58,423 nt of DNA from Pseudomonadota bacterium (GTDB lineage: Bacteria; Pseudomonadota; Gammaproteobacteria; Burkholderiales; Rhodocyclaceae): assembly GCA_018262195.1 (NCBI GenBank), contig JAGTRS010000029.1, forward strand, positions 1-58,423, given 5' to 3'. Positions 1 to 9,362 of this stretch are shown here, in pieces (the first letter of the stretch is position 1; every line of letters starts with the position of its first letter). The translations under genes were made by a program, and so were the position numbers. The notes beneath the pieces were generated by a model that saw only the letters and a list, made by a program, of their open reading frames with translations, was not told where the DNA came from and did not search any database.

Positions 1-1
1 A

Positions 2-1717
2 GAAGAAGGCATCAAGTTCATCGGTCCGAAGCATTACTCCATCGCCAAGATGGGCGACAAGATCGAGTCCAAGAAGCTGGCCATCGAAGCCAAGGTCAAT
101 ACCATTCCGGGTTACAACGACGCCATCTCCGGTCCGGATGAAGCCGTCAAGATCGCCCAGGGTATCGGCTATCCGGTTATGATCAAGGCCTCCGCCGGCG
201 GCGGCGGCAAGGGGCTGCGCGTTGCCTACAACGACGCTGAAGCGCACGAAGGTTTCTCGTCCTGCGTCAATGAAGCCCGTAACTCTTTCGGCGACGACCG
301 CGTCTTCATCGAAAAGTACGTTCTCGAACCGCGCCACATCGAAATCCAGTTGCTGGGCGACTCGCACGGCAATTATGTTTACCTGAATGAGCGCGATTGC
401 TCGATCCAGCGTCGTCACCAGAAGGTCATCGAAGAGGCGCCGAGCCCCTTCGTCGATCCCGACATGCGCAAGGCGATGGGCGAACAGGCCGTGGCGCTTG
501 CCCGTGCGGTGAACTACGAATCGGCCGGTACGGTTGAATTCGTCGTCTCCGGTGCGACCAAGGAGTTCTACTTCCTGGAAATGAACACCCGCTTGCAGGT
601 GGAACACCCGGTCACCGAACTGATCACCGGCCTCGACCTGGTCGAGCAGATGATCCGCGTCGCCTATGGCGAAAAGCTGCCGCTGACCCAGGCCGACGTG
701 AAGATCGACGGCTGGGCGATGGAATGCCGGATCAACGCCGAAGACCCGTTCCGTGGCTTTCTGCCCTCCACCGGTCGCCTGGTCAAGTTCCAGCCGCCGA
801 AGGAAGTGCCGGGCCACGTGCGCGTCGATACCGGCGTCTACGATGGTGGCGAGATTTCGATGTTCTACGACTCGATGATCGCCAAGCTGATCGTACATGG
901 TGCCACCCGCGAGCAGGCCATCTCCCGCATGCGCGATGCGCTGAACGGCTTCGTCATTCGCGGCATTTCCTCGAACATCCCGTTCCAGGCCGCGCTGATG
1001 CAGCATCCGGTTTTCCATTCCGGCATCTTTGATACCGGCTTCATCCCCAAGCACTACCCGACGGGCTTCGATGCCTCGATGGTGCCGCACGATGATCCGG
1101 CGCTGCTGGTCTCGGTGGCTGCCTACGTCTATCGTGCCTTTACCGACCGCTCTGCCTCGATTACCGGTCAGTTGCAGGGTCATGAGCGTCTGGTCAGTGA
1201 CAAGTGGTGCGTGGTTCGCCTGAACCCGAATGGCAACGAGAATCACATGGTGATCGCCCGTCCGGTTCCCGGTGGTTACCACGTCGAGTACAAGGGCGAG
1301 CAGTACGAAATCCTGTCCGACTGGAAGCTGGGTGAGTCGCTGTTCAACGGCACTTGCAACGGTGAGGAGTTCACGCTGCAGGTCGAGCGTCACAAGACTC
1401 GCTACAGCCTGTTCCACTGGGGCACGCGCGCCGATTTCATGGTGATGAGTGCCCGAGCAGCGGAACTGTTGGCCCTGATGCCTGAGAAGCAGGCGCCTGA
1501 CCTTTCCAAGTTCCTGATGTCGCCGATGCCCGGTCTGCTCCGCGAAGTGGCGGTCACCGTCGGTCAGGAAGTGAAGGCTGGTGAGAAGCTGGCGGTCATC
1601 GAAGCCATGAAGATGGAAAACATCCTCAAGGCCGATCAGGACTGCAAGGTCAAGAAGATCTCTGCTGCGGCTGGTGAGAGCCTGTCGGTCGACCAGATCA
1701 TCATCGAATTCGAGTGA
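2..1717 (+). CDS. pccA: Propionyl-/acyl-CoA carboxylase biotin-carrying alpha subunit, 5' truncated by the window edge
   Basis: The reading frame is open from base 2, so the N-terminal part (roughly 100 residues) lies outside the window. The visible 571 residues hold an ATP-grasp biotin carboxylase domain with the glycine-rich loop GGGGKGLR, the EMNTRLQVEHPVTE segment and ECRINAEDP. A linker of the kind found in propionyl-CoA carboxylase alpha chains follows, and then a C-terminal biotinyl domain with the attachment motif EAMKMENIL. The enzyme carboxylates biotin with bicarbonate and ATP and passes the carboxyl group to a beta subunit, which is not in the window. PccA is preferred over acetyl-CoA carboxylase AccC because AccC has no fused biotinyl domain. 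Methylcrotonyl-CoA carboxylase is a less likely alternative. A strong intrinsic terminator follows 50 bases downstream. The biotin synthase gene at 53.4 kb would supply the cofactor. Confidence 0.9.
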   Translation, partial: EEGIKFIGPKHYSIAKMGDKIESKKLAIEAKVNTIPGYNDAISGPDEAVKIAQGIGYPVMIKASAGGGGKGLRVAYNDAEAHEGFSSCVNEARNSFGDDRVFIEKYVLEPRHIEIQLLGDSHGNYVYLNERDCSIQRRHQKVIEEAPSPFVDPDMRKAMGEQAVALARAVNYESAGTVEFVVSGATKEFYFLEMNTRLQVEHPVTELITGLDLVEQMIRVAYGEKLPLTQADVKIDGWAMECRINAEDPFRGFLPSTGRLVKFQPPKEVPGHVRVDTGVYDGGEISMFYDSMIAKLIVHGATREQAISRMRDALNGFVIRGISSNIPFQAALMQHPVFHSGIFDTGFIPKHYPTGFDASMVPHDDPALLVSVAAYVYRAFTDRSASITGQLQGHERLVSDKWCVVRLNPNGNENHMVIARPVPGGYHVEYKGEQYEILSDWKLGESLFNGTCNGEEFTLQVERHKTRYSLFHWGTRADFMVMSARAAELLALMPEKQAPDLSKFLMSPMPGLLREVAVTVGQEVKAGEKLAVIEAMKMENILKADQDCKVKKISAAAGESLSVDQIIIEFE

Positions 1718-1770
1718 TGCTCCGGAATTGCTGATTTTTCAAAAATTCAGCAGCTACCTAAAGCAAGCAA

Positions 1771-1796
1771 GGCCCGCCAATTGGCGGGCCTTTTTC
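1771..1796 (+). terminator. Rho-independent terminator after pccA
   Basis: A perfect inverted repeat GGCCCGCC-AATT-GGCGGGCC at 1771-1790 is followed by TTTTTC on the plus strand. It lies between two convergent genes. The U-tract is present only for plus-strand transcripts, so it mainly ends pccA transcription. Confidence 0.9.
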
Positions 1797-3333
1797 ATTG
1801 TCTGGTGACTGCGTAGCGGACGAAATCGACACCACGTTCGAGTACTTCGGTCGGCACTAGATGGCTGACTGCTGAGCCTTCGAGCGTGATGCCAATCTTG
1901 AGCCGAAGGCCAGCTGTAGAGGGAACGATCAGCGAATAGTGCGTGCCGTCGCGCAGCAGGAAGGCTGGGGTGGCCTGTGTATGTTTATCCTGCAAGGCGG
2001 CGCGGCCAAGACGACCCGCTTCGATTTGCTCGTCATACCATTTCAGATTGGCTGCCAATGCGCCAGTGGCCAGACTTTGCAAGCCGATCATTACACCAAG
2101 CCGAGGTTGGCCGCCGTGTGAGGATGCGATCAGACAGGGCGCCAGGCGACGTGCCCCTTCCTGATCCTGGGCACGGAGTACCTTGCCGTCGACCAGCGTC
2201 CATTTTTCGCTCGGTACGTTCAGTTTTTTGACCGAGGTCGGCATGGCCGAGACCCGGTCGAAGCCGAACATGGCGACGCGCTGGTGGGACAGGGTGGTGG
2301 CGCTGCCGGCATCGAGCGCCCCGGCAGGCGCGAGCAATTCGCCAGTCAGTACGGCATAGGCATAATTCGGCCCGAAGGCGAGTTCGATTTCACCGATTTC
2401 GGTGGAGGTTTGTGGATATTGTGCGTCTAGGCTGGCATCAATCTGCCTGAGCAAGCGGATGCAGGCCGGGCCCGACAGCTCACGCCCGAGCTTGAGTGCT
2501 TCGGGGGCTTCACCGGCCGCAAGGGCTTCAATACGCTGCTCGATCTTGCGGACGACCTTGCGCACTTCCAGCCAGCGCGGCACCCCTTCTGGCAAGGGGG
2601 CGCCGAAGAGCGGAGCAAGATCGACCGAATGGGCTTTGGGGTCGTCGTCGGGCAGGCTCTGGAAGCCCGCCAATTCGCGCCAGCGGCTGATCGCCCGGTT
2701 GGCAACGGTGAGCTGGGCTGCTGAAAGACGATAGGGGTCGATCAAGCGAAGCATGAATGCCCAGGCCAGATGGCCGGCGATGTTTGCCTCGCCCAGATGG
2801 CGAAAGTCCGGGTCAGGCAGCGCCTGACGCAACAAGCCGTTACTTTCGGCTTGAGCCAGCACACCAAAGAGCAGGCGATCCAGAATCTCAGGTATCTCCC
2901 GCGCCGCCTGGAAGTGACAGTACTGGGCCATGCGGAAGGCGCAAGCAGCGCGATGCAGTGGCAGGCACTTGTCAGCCGGCCCAAAATGCGGGGTCAGGCG
3001 AAGGTAGGCGATGCCGAGGCGCAACCACAGCCGTTGGGCGGTATCGAAGCAACGTTCGTCGTCCTCCGGCATCGGAAGTGCCTTGCGTACATATCGGCTT
3101 TCTATCGCATCTTGCGCCGGAACTGCTGCACTGCGCAGCAGGTTCAACAGCTCAACGGCCAAGGCTGGGGGCAACGTGGAAGCTTCAATTGCTTCGATCT
3201 GCAGGCAGATCGCAGCCAGCATATGCATCGGCTGGGCTTGTGGCTGAGTTGCCATCCAGGCTTTGGCTGAAGGCAGATCGTGAAAGGCCTGGGCGATGTT
3301 TTTGCGTGGTTCAGGCAGTGTTAACCAGTGCAT
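1795..3333 (-). CDS. Uncharacterised 512-residue protein
   Basis: A long open frame with coding-like composition, no signal peptide and no clear membrane segment. The N-terminal two thirds look alpha-helical and rich in Leu/Ala (helical-repeat-like). The C-terminal part (about residues 340-512) looks more like beta structure, with segments such as GVMIGLQSL and LKIGITLEG. I do not recognise the family with certainty; a degenerate PilZ-like C-terminal domain is possible but not demonstrated. It is convergent with pccA, its stop lies inside the terminator region, and it is divergent from a small gene starting 30 bases upstream. Probably cytoplasmic. Confidence 0.75.
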   Translation of the reverse strand: MHWLTLPEPRKNIAQAFHDLPSAKAWMATQPQAQPMHMLAAICLQIEAIEASTLPPALAVELLNLLRSAAVPAQDAIESRYVRKALPMPEDDERCFDTAQRLWLRLGIAYLRLTPHFGPADKCLPLHRAACAFRMAQYCHFQAAREIPEILDRLLFGVLAQAESNGLLRQALPDPDFRHLGEANIAGHLAWAFMLRLIDPYRLSAAQLTVANRAISRWRELAGFQSLPDDDPKAHSVDLAPLFGAPLPEGVPRWLEVRKVVRKIEQRIEALAAGEAPEALKLGRELSGPACIRLLRQIDASLDAQYPQTSTEIGEIELAFGPNYAYAVLTGELLAPAGALDAGSATTLSHQRVAMFGFDRVSAMPTSVKKLNVPSEKWTLVDGKVLRAQDQEGARRLAPCLIASSHGGQPRLGVMIGLQSLATGALAANLKWYDEQIEAGRLGRAALQDKHTQATPAFLLRDGTHYSLIVPSTAGLRLKIGITLEGSAVSHLVPTEVLERGVDFVRYAVTRQ

Positions 3334-3362
3334 GGACGCTCCTTGCGGGGTATGCTTGGATT

Positions 3363-3623
3363 ATGAGCGGATTTGAACATTATGATCGTGAATTGAAGGA
3401 TCTCGATAACGAGATTCATCACTATGCTGCTGTTTGTGGCATCAATTTGGCGAATCGCCATGAAATTGAAGCCTGTTTGCGCAATCATCATGACAGTTGG
3501 GCTGAAGACAAGGCGCGTGAGTCGCTGCAGGGCTTGCTGGTTTTGCGCATCAAGCTGGAGACTGAGATGATAGCGCTAGGATTTTCACCTCCGCCGTTGG
3601 TTCCGCCATCCTCGGCGCAGTGA
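3363..3623 (+). CDS. Small conserved-looking protein of 86 residues
   Basis: ATG at 3363 opens a frame encoding a charged, helical protein beginning MSGFEHYDRELKDLDNEI and ending in a proline-rich tail. It sits head to head with the 512-residue gene, 29 bases apart, and its stop is only 3 bases from the napF stop on the other strand. An upstream in-frame extension exists but overlaps the opposite gene and is probably not translated. Function unknown; no signal peptide, metal-binding cysteine pattern or membrane segment is seen. Confidence 0.6.
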   Translation: MSGFEHYDRELKDLDNEIHHYAAVCGINLANRHEIEACLRNHHDSWAEDKARESLQGLLVLRIKLETEMIALGFSPPPLVPPSSAQ

Positions 3624-3626
3624 GCG

Positions 3627-4106
3627 CTAACCGACTTTAATGGCAACGACCGGGCAGGGAGCCACACAGGCACCGCAGCCGGTGCACTTTTCGCCATCGA
3701 TTTCCGGGAGCGGGCTGCCACCAAGCCGCGGCAAAAAACGGATGGCGCGGGCATCGCAGAAGTCGCCACAGACTCGGCATTCGACGCCCTGACGGGGCAG
3801 GCAGTCTTCACCGATAGCGGCTTTGTAGGCCCAGGCTGCTTGTTCGGGTTCAAGGCGAGCCAAGGCCTTGGGCTGGCAACTGGTGACGCAGTCGCTGCAA
3901 AACGTGCATTCACCGAGGCTGAAATCAACAGTCGGATAACCGCCGTCGCCGACGACGAGAATCTTTGTCGGGCAGGCTTTCAGACAGTCGTTGCAGCGTG
4001 TGCAACGATCAATGAAGTCTGTCTCTGGCAAGGCCCAGGGGGGCCGGATTTCCGCCCTAGGGCGCGGTCGACCGCGGAAGAATCCCCGTCGGGACAGGTC
4101 GACCAT
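3627..4106 (-). CDS. napF: Ferredoxin-type protein NapF (four 4Fe-4S clusters)
   Basis: 159 residues with an N-terminal basic RRGFFRGR stretch and four cysteine clusters: CTRCNDCLKACP, CTFCSDCVTSC, a variant third cluster (C-x7-C-x2-C-x3-C) and CTGCGACVAPCP. This is the layout of NapF, a cytoplasmic ferredoxin linked to maturation of periplasmic nitrate reductase NapA. It starts 10 bases after the ccmI stop and appears to be the last gene of the long minus-strand operon. No other nap gene is in the window, so here it is attached to cytochrome c assembly rather than to a nap operon. Confidence 0.9.
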   Translation of the reverse strand: MVDLSRRGFFRGRPRPRAEIRPPWALPETDFIDRCTRCNDCLKACPTKILVVGDGGYPTVDFSLGECTFCSDCVTSCQPKALARLEPEQAAWAYKAAIGEDCLPRQGVECRVCGDFCDARAIRFLPRLGGSPLPEIDGEKCTGCGACVAPCPVVAIKVG

Positions 4107-4116
4107 TTGCCGGGGC

Positions 4117-4956
4117 CTACTTGCCGGCCTTCATTTTGTCGATGCCGCTGCGCAGCATCTGGTCGATTTCCGACCCCGGTTCAACTTGCTCAAGCAAGGC
4201 TTCCCAATAGATGATGCCCTTCTTGTTGTCACCGGCTTCCATGGCCGCGGCGCCGGCCAGGAACAGGCTGTGGCCGTGCTTGGGATCGATTTTCAGGGCT
4301 TTTTCGACCAGTTGAGCCGGCTTGCCTTTCAGTCCCTTGCCGTTGGCCATGGCGACCGTCTCGGCGTAGGCCGCCAACAGATCTGGATTCTCATTGACAG
4401 CTTTTTCCGCCTTGGCAAAGGCCTGCACGGCTTCGTCGTAACGCCCCAGCGACTTGTAGGAGCGGGCGAGCATCAACCAGCCCTGCATATCGTCCGGGTT
4501 GGCCTGCATTTTTGCAGCCAGGCTGGCGACCATTTCATTGATCTTTTCCGGCGTCATTTGTTGCGGGGCAGCGGTTTGCGTCGGGTCCAGCGCTTGCGGA
4601 TTGCCCAGCATTCCGTAGCCGAGCATGCCGAGGATGGGCAGTAGCAGAATAATGGCGATAGCCATCTTGCGGCTGGGGCCGTGCGTTGCCGTCACAGCAT
4701 CGGCGGCGGAGGGCTCAACTTCTTCGAGCAGGCGACGTTGCAGTTCGCGTTTGGCTTGCTCGAAATCGGCGGTGGCCAGCGAGCCTTCGCTGGCTTCGCG
4801 TTCAAGTTCGCTCAGCTGGTCACGGAAAATGGCAAGATTGGCTTCCTTGCGATCGCCCCGAGACTTTGGGGTGCGCAGACCTAGCCACAGCGGAGGCAGA
4901 ATGAAGGCGGCAACCACTGCGATCAACAGGGTGGCGAAAATGGCGAACTGGGTCAT
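4117..4956 (-). CDS. ccmI: Cytochrome c biogenesis protein CcmI (TPR)
   Basis: 279 residues. The N-terminus has two membrane segments (IFATLLIAVVAAFILPPLWL near residues 5-25 and AIAIILLLPILGMLGYGML near 97-115) flanking a cytoplasmic helical region with EREASEGSLATADFEQAKREL, typical of CcmI/CycH. The periplasmic part carries TPR repeats. CcmI binds apocytochrome c and delivers it to the CcmFH haem lyase. Its start overlaps the ccmH stop by 4 bases (ATGA), indicating translational coupling. Confidence 0.92.
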   Translation of the reverse strand: MTQFAIFATLLIAVVAAFILPPLWLGLRTPKSRGDRKEANLAIFRDQLSELEREASEGSLATADFEQAKRELQRRLLEEVEPSAADAVTATHGPSRKMAIAIILLLPILGMLGYGMLGNPQALDPTQTAAPQQMTPEKINEMVASLAAKMQANPDDMQGWLMLARSYKSLGRYDEAVQAFAKAEKAVNENPDLLAAYAETVAMANGKGLKGKPAQLVEKALKIDPKHGHSLFLAGAAAMEAGDNKKGIIYWEALLEQVEPGSEIDQMLRSGIDKMKAGK

Positions 4957-5441
4957 TTCTGGTCGATTTCCTTGAGCATCGCGTCGGCGCGGCTGGCGTC
5001 GTCAGCCGATAGCGGCTGGTCTTCGGCATTGATTCGGGTGGAGCGGCGGCGCAGGTAGCGCTGCAGGATGAACAGGCCAAGCAACATCAAGGTGACCGGG
5101 CCGCCCCACAGCAGTAGCGTGATGCCCTTGACCGGCGGGCGATAGAGGACGAAATCGCCGTAGCGGACGACCATGAAATCGACGATTTCCTTGTCGCTCT
5201 TGCCGTCCTTGATCATGGTGCGGACTTCGCGACGAAGGTCTTGTGCCAGTTCAGCGTTGGAGTCGGCGATGGTCTGGTTTTGGCAGACCAGGCAACGCAG
5301 TTCCTCGGAGAGCTTTTGCAGTCGCTTTTCGGCCACCGGATCGGCGGCGGTGGCCGCTTCCGTTGCGGCATCGGCCAGTGCTACGGTCGACCCGAAAAAA
5401 GAACCAAAAATAACCAGTGCAATCAAGGCAAGGCGCTTCAT
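4953..5441 (-). CDS. ccmH: Cytochrome c biogenesis protein CcmH
   Basis: 162 residues with a signal peptide, the redox motif LRCLVCQNQ (Cys50 and Cys53), the conserved KSDKEIVDFMVVRYGDFVLY region and a C-terminal membrane anchor followed by basic residues. CcmH is a periplasmic thioredox component that keeps the apocytochrome CxxCH cysteines reduced and works with CcmF and CcmI in haem ligation. It overlaps both neighbours by 4 bases. This is the short form, with the TPR part encoded separately by ccmI. Confidence 0.95.
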   Translation of the reverse strand: MKRLALIALVIFGSFFGSTVALADAATEAATAADPVAEKRLQKLSEELRCLVCQNQTIADSNAELAQDLRREVRTMIKDGKSDKEIVDFMVVRYGDFVLYRPPVKGITLLLWGGPVTLMLLGLFILQRYLRRRSTRINAEDQPLSADDASRADAMLKEIDQK

Positions 5442-6022
5442 TTGTTCAACTCAGCGAGTAGCGGCATGATCTTCTTGGCGAGCACGTCAGGTGAAATCGG
5501 GCCGGTGTGCTTCATGCGAATGATGCCGGCCTTGTCGATGACATAGGTTTCCGGCACGCCATAGACGCCGTAATCGATGCCGACGCGGCCGTCGAGGTCC
5601 ATCACCGTCAGTTTGTAGGGGTCGCCGTGTTGTGAGAGCCACTGGTTGGCTCGCTGGAAGGCCAGTTTCTTCTCGTCGTCGGCCGGCATTTTGCTCATGT
5701 CGAAACCGCCGTCGCCGCGAACTTCCTTGTAGTTCAGACCGACCAGCGGCACATCGACCTTCTTCGAGAACTCAACCAGCACCGGGTGTTCCTGGCGGCA
5801 GGAAACGCACCACGATGACCAGACGTTAAGCAGCCAGACCTTGCCCTGCATGTCTTTGGGCGCCAGCGTCTTGTCCGGCGTGGCCAGAATGGTCAGATTG
5901 AAGGCTGGGGCAGGCTTGCCGACCAGTGGCGACGGAACGTCGCGCGGATTGAGGTTGAGGCCGATGGCGAGCAGGGCGACGAGCGCGGCAAAAGCGCCGA
6001 GAATCCAGTAGTAGCGGTTCAT
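5438..6022 (-). CDS. ccmG: Thiol:disulfide interchange protein CcmG/DsbE
   Basis: 194 residues with an N-terminal membrane anchor (about residues 5-22) and a thioredoxin-like periplasmic domain. The active site is WCVSC (Cys72, Cys75) in the context NVWSSWCVSCRQEHP. A conserved GVYGVPETYVID segment supplies the cis-proline. CcmG reduces apocytochrome c or CcmH in the system I pathway. It overlaps ccmF and ccmH by 4 bases each. Confidence 0.95.
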   Translation of the reverse strand: MNRYYWILGAFAALVALLAIGLNLNPRDVPSPLVGKPAPAFNLTILATPDKTLAPKDMQGKVWLLNVWSSWCVSCRQEHPVLVEFSKKVDVPLVGLNYKEVRGDGGFDMSKMPADDEKKLAFQRANQWLSQHGDPYKLTVMDLDGRVGIDYGVYGVPETYVIDKAGIIRMKHTGPISPDVLAKKIMPLLAELNK

Positions 6023-8013
6023 GCGTGTTGGGTTCCAGCCGGGGTTTTATCAGCAGAGGTGGCGCGAGCCTTGATGCGGTAACGACGGTCGAGCATGGCG
6101 AGCAGGCCGCCCAGCGCCATCAGTATGCAGCCGCCCCAGATCCAGTCGACAAAGGGTTTGTAATAAACGCGCACCGCCCACTCGCCTTCAGGGTTGTCAC
6201 GGTCGATCGGTTCGCCGAGCGAGACATAGACGTCACGCAGGATTCCGGCATCGATGGCGGCCTCGGTCATCGGCATGCCGGACGACGCGTAGTTACGTTT
6301 TTCGGGATTCATTTTTAGCCGAAATTTTCCGTCGACTGTGAGATCGAAGTCGCCCTGCGCGGCCACGTAGTTCGGCCCCTGAACTTCCTTGACGCCATTG
6401 AATTTGAAGCTGTAACCGGCGACATCGACTGTTTCGCCCGGTGCCATCTTGACGTCCTTCTCATCCTGGAAGCTGCTGACCATGGTCACGCCAACGACAA
6501 AAACCGCGATGCCGAAATGGGCGACGCACATGCCGACAAAGCTGCGCGGCTGCTTCAGTGCCGCGCTGAGGAAAGACTGGCCGGCACGGGTGTGCTGGAC
6601 GCGTTGGACGAAGGCGGTCAGCGTCGTAAAGGTGACCCAGGCGGCGAGCAGGATTCCGAGCGCAGTCAGAGCACTCCACTGGCCGTAGACCAGCGGCAAC
6701 GCGATGGCGACAACGGCGGCGGCGATCATGGCCCAGCGTACGGTCCGGGTGATTTCAGGGATTGACGCGTCCTTCCAGCGGGCGAAGGGAGCGACGCCCA
6801 TCAGGAACAGTACTGGTGCCATGACTGGTACGAAGACCGCATTGAAGTACGGTGGTCCGACAGAAATCTTGCCGACGCCGAGGGCGTCGATAAGCAGCGG
6901 GTAGAGCGTGCCGAGCAGCACGGTGGCGCAGGCGACGACAAGCAGGACGTTATTGGTGAGCAGCAGCGATTCGCGCGAGACCAGCGCAAAACGGCCGCCC
7001 AGCCCAACCTTCGGGGCACGCCAGGCGAACAGCGCGAGCGAGGTGCCGATGACGGCGACCAGAAAGATCAGGATGAAGATGCCGCGCCTTGGATCGGTGG
7101 CGAAGGCATGGACCGAGGTCAGCACACCCGAACGAACGAGGAAGGTGCCGAGCAGCGACAGCGAGAAGGCCGAAATGGCCAGTAGCACCGTCCAGTTCTT
7201 GAAGCTGCCGCGCTTTTCAGTGGCGGCCAGCGAGTGGATCAGAGCCGTACCGACCAGCCAAGGCATGAACGAGGCGTTCTCGACCGGGTCCCAGAACCAC
7301 CAGCCACCCCAGCCCAGTTCGTAATAAGCCCACCACGAACCCATGGCGATGCCGAGGGTCAGGAAACACCAGGCCGCCATCGTCCATGGCCGCGACCAGC
7401 GCGCCCAGGCGGCGTCCAACTGACCGGAAAGCAGTGCTGCGATGGCGAAGGCAAAAGCGACCGAGAAACCGACGTAGCCCATGTAGAGCAGCGGCGGGTG
7501 GATGACCAGGCCGAAATCCTGCAGCAGTGGGTTGAGGTCACGCCCTTCGGCCGCTGCCGGCAGCAGGCGCTCGAACGGGCTGGAAGTGATCAGGATGAAG
7601 AGCAGGAAGCCGAAGGCGACCAGACCGAGGGTGCCGAGGACGCGGGCGACCATGGCTTCGGGCAACTGGCGCGAAAGCATGGCAACGCCGAAGGCCCACC
7701 AGGTCAGCATCAGCATCCACAGCAGTAGCGAACCCTCATGGCCGCCCCAGACAGCGGCGACGCGATATTGCAGTGGAAGCAGCGAATTGGAGTGCTGGGC
7801 AACATAGACCACAGAGAAATCGTTGGTCACGAAGGCCTGCGTCAGGCAGGCAAAGGAAAAGGTGACCAGCAGTGCCATGGCCGAAGCGGCCGGGCGGGCA
7901 ACGGCAACCCAGGCCATGCGGTTGTTGTGGGCACCGAGTAGCGGCAGGGTGCCGAGGATCAGGGCAACCAGCGTGGCAAGGATCAGGGCGAAATGGCCGA
8001 GTTCGGGAATCAT
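6019..8013 (-). CDS. ccmF: Haem lyase subunit CcmF
   Basis: 664 residues, the usual CcmF length, with about 15 hydrophobic segments. The tryptophan-rich haem-handling motif GGWWFWDPVENA is present, with conserved histidines around it (LVIHPPLLYMGY and ALIHSLAA). CcmF is the integral membrane core of the system I synthetase that transfers haem from holo-CcmE to apocytochromes. Start and stop are coupled to the flanking ccmE and ccmG genes (2-base gap and 4-base overlap). Confidence 0.96.
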   Translation of the reverse strand: MIPELGHFALILATLVALILGTLPLLGAHNNRMAWVAVARPAASAMALLVTFSFACLTQAFVTNDFSVVYVAQHSNSLLPLQYRVAAVWGGHEGSLLLWMLMLTWWAFGVAMLSRQLPEAMVARVLGTLGLVAFGFLLFILITSSPFERLLPAAAEGRDLNPLLQDFGLVIHPPLLYMGYVGFSVAFAFAIAALLSGQLDAAWARWSRPWTMAAWCFLTLGIAMGSWWAYYELGWGGWWFWDPVENASFMPWLVGTALIHSLAATEKRGSFKNWTVLLAISAFSLSLLGTFLVRSGVLTSVHAFATDPRRGIFILIFLVAVIGTSLALFAWRAPKVGLGGRFALVSRESLLLTNNVLLVVACATVLLGTLYPLLIDALGVGKISVGPPYFNAVFVPVMAPVLFLMGVAPFARWKDASIPEITRTVRWAMIAAAVVAIALPLVYGQWSALTALGILLAAWVTFTTLTAFVQRVQHTRAGQSFLSAALKQPRSFVGMCVAHFGIAVFVVGVTMVSSFQDEKDVKMAPGETVDVAGYSFKFNGVKEVQGPNYVAAQGDFDLTVDGKFRLKMNPEKRNYASSGMPMTEAAIDAGILRDVYVSLGEPIDRDNPEGEWAVRVYYKPFVDWIWGGCILMALGGLLAMLDRRYRIKARATSADKTPAGTQHA

Positions 8014-8015
8014 GC

Positions 8016-8501
8016 TCAGTAGCTCGCTTTCGGCTTGTCGCCAGAGGAAGACGGGGAAACATGCTTGCCGGCGGCGCGGGCCTGGGCGTCATCGACAGCC
8101 TTGGCAGCTTCTGGTGGCATGTAGTTCTCATCGTGCTTGGCCAGCACTTCGGTCGCCATGAAGGTGCCTTCGGCATTGAGCTTGCCTTGGGCCACGGCGC
8201 CTTTGCCCTCCTTGAAGAGGTCAGGCAGGATGCCCTTGTAAGCCACCGGGATTTCTTTTTCCGTATCGGTGATCGCGAAGCTGATGGTGACACCGTCGGC
8301 CTGGCGGCTGATGCTGCCTTCCTTGACCAGGCCGCCAATGCGGAACAGCTTGTCCTTGGGCGCCTTGCCGGCCGCTACTTCAGTTGGTGTGATGTAGAGC
8401 GCGATATTGCTGTTGAGGGCATTCAGGACGAGCGCGGCAATGATGCCGATGATGGCCAGCGCGCCACCGATCAGTGCGAGTTTCTTGTGACGGGATTTCA
8501 T
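8016..8501 (-). CDS. ccmE: Haem chaperone CcmE
   Basis: 161 residues with an N-terminal membrane anchor (about 8-27), the OB-fold region with [11 protein letters not shown] and the haem-binding motif [11 protein letters not shown]. There His123 would form the covalent bond to the haem vinyl group and Tyr127 is an axial ligand. CcmE takes haem from CcmCD and delivers it to CcmF. Its start overlaps the ccmD stop (ATGA). Confidence 0.96.
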   Translation of the reverse strand: MKSRHKKLALIGGALAIIGIIAALVLNALNSNIALYITPTEVAAGKAPKDKLFRIGGLVKEGSISRQADGVTISFAITDTEKEIPVAYKGILPDLFKEGKGAVAQGKLNAEGTFMATEVLAKHDENYMPPEAAKAVDDAQARAAGKHVSPSSSGDKPKASY

Positions 8502-8698
8502 TCAGCGGTGTTCCTGTGGTCAGCGCGCGATTCAGCACGCAATTGGCGCTTGAGGCGAGCGATGGTGGTCTTTTGATTGCGGGCAACGATGATCGGTTCA
8601 ATCGCCATGATCAATGCGGTAACGCCGAAGGAGCCCCAGACGTAAAATCCGTAGCCGCCCATGGCGAGGAAGTCGGAAAAGCTGTTCCAGTAAATCAC
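8498..8698 (-). CDS. ccmD: Haem exporter small subunit CcmD
   Basis: 66 residues from a GTG start that overlaps the ccmC stop (GTGA at 8698-8695), giving a product beginning [20 protein letters not shown]. The GGYGFYVW segment followed by one membrane helix and a basic tail is the CcmD signature. CcmD releases holo-CcmE from CcmC. A longer frame extends upstream of this GTG without a stop through all of ccmC in the wrong phase; see the ccmC entry for why. Confidence 0.88.
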   Translation of the reverse strand: MIYWNSFSDFLAMGGYGFYVWGSFGVTALIMAIEPIIVARNQKTTIARLKRQLRAESRADHRNTAE

Positions 8699-9306
8699 TT
8701 GGCTTCTCCTTCCATGCGTACCCGCATGAAGGCGACGGCAATCGAATACATCCAGAAACACATCGCCATCAAGAGCATGCCCCAGAGCATGGTGGTGGCC
8801 ATCGACGACTTGGTCAGGTTGACGCTCGAGCCTTGGTGCAGGGTGTTCCACCACTTCACCGAGAAGTAGATGATCGGGATATTGACGACACCGACCAGCA
8901 GCAACAGGCCACCGGCCTTGTCGGCCCGGCGGGCATCGTCGATGGCGGCTGTCAGCGCCATGTAGCCGATATAGAGGAAGAGCAGGATCAGTTCGGAGGT
9001 CAGGCGGGCATCCCAGACCCACCAGGCCCCCCACATCGGTTTGCCCCACAGGGCACCGGTCCATAGCGAGAGGAAGGCCATCAATGCGCCGGTCGGCGCC
9101 AGGGCCTGGGCCATCATCCCCGACAGCCGGGTGTTGAAGGCCAGCCCGATGGCAGCCCAGAAGGCCATGACCAGATAGATGAACATCGACATCCAGGAGG
9201 CCGGAACGTGGATGAAGATGATCCGGTAGCCTTCGCCCTGCTGGAAGTCGGTTGGCGCAACCAGCATGCCAAGATAAAGGCCAGCCAGTCCGAAGACGAC
9301 CGACAC
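8695..9306 (-). CDS. ccmC: Haem transporter CcmC, N-terminus disrupted by a 10-bp duplication
   Basis: Six-helix CcmC with the tryptophan motif WGAWWVWDARLTSE and conserved histidines. From GTG 9306 the product is 203 residues, shorter than the usual 230-250, and would lose the start of helix 1. In-frame codons upstream read SPATFYPLAGALIPYF, clearly CcmC, but end at a TGA at 9390-9388 with no ATG, GTG or TTG in between. The natural start seems to be ATG 9391, which overlaps the preceding gene's stop (ATGA). A perfect 10-bp tandem duplication at 9363-9382 puts that ATG out of frame. Removing one repeat copy would give a 228-residue protein beginning MKFYRFASPATF. As read, either GTG 9306 is used, the gene is a fresh pseudogene, or the repeat is a sequence error. 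Confidence 0.8.
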   Translation of the reverse strand: MSVVFGLAGLYLGMLVAPTDFQQGEGYRIIFIHVPASWMSMFIYLVMAFWAAIGLAFNTRLSGMMAQALAPTGALMAFLSLWTGALWGKPMWGAWWVWDARLTSELILLFLYIGYMALTAAIDDARRADKAGGLLLLVGVVNIPIIYFSVKWWNTLHQGSSVNLTKSSMATTMLWGMLLMAMCFWMYSIAVAFMRVRMEGEAK

Positions 9307-9362
9307 CGCGACGAAGTAAGGAATCAGGGCGCCAGCCAGCGGGTAGAAGGTGGCTGGTGAGG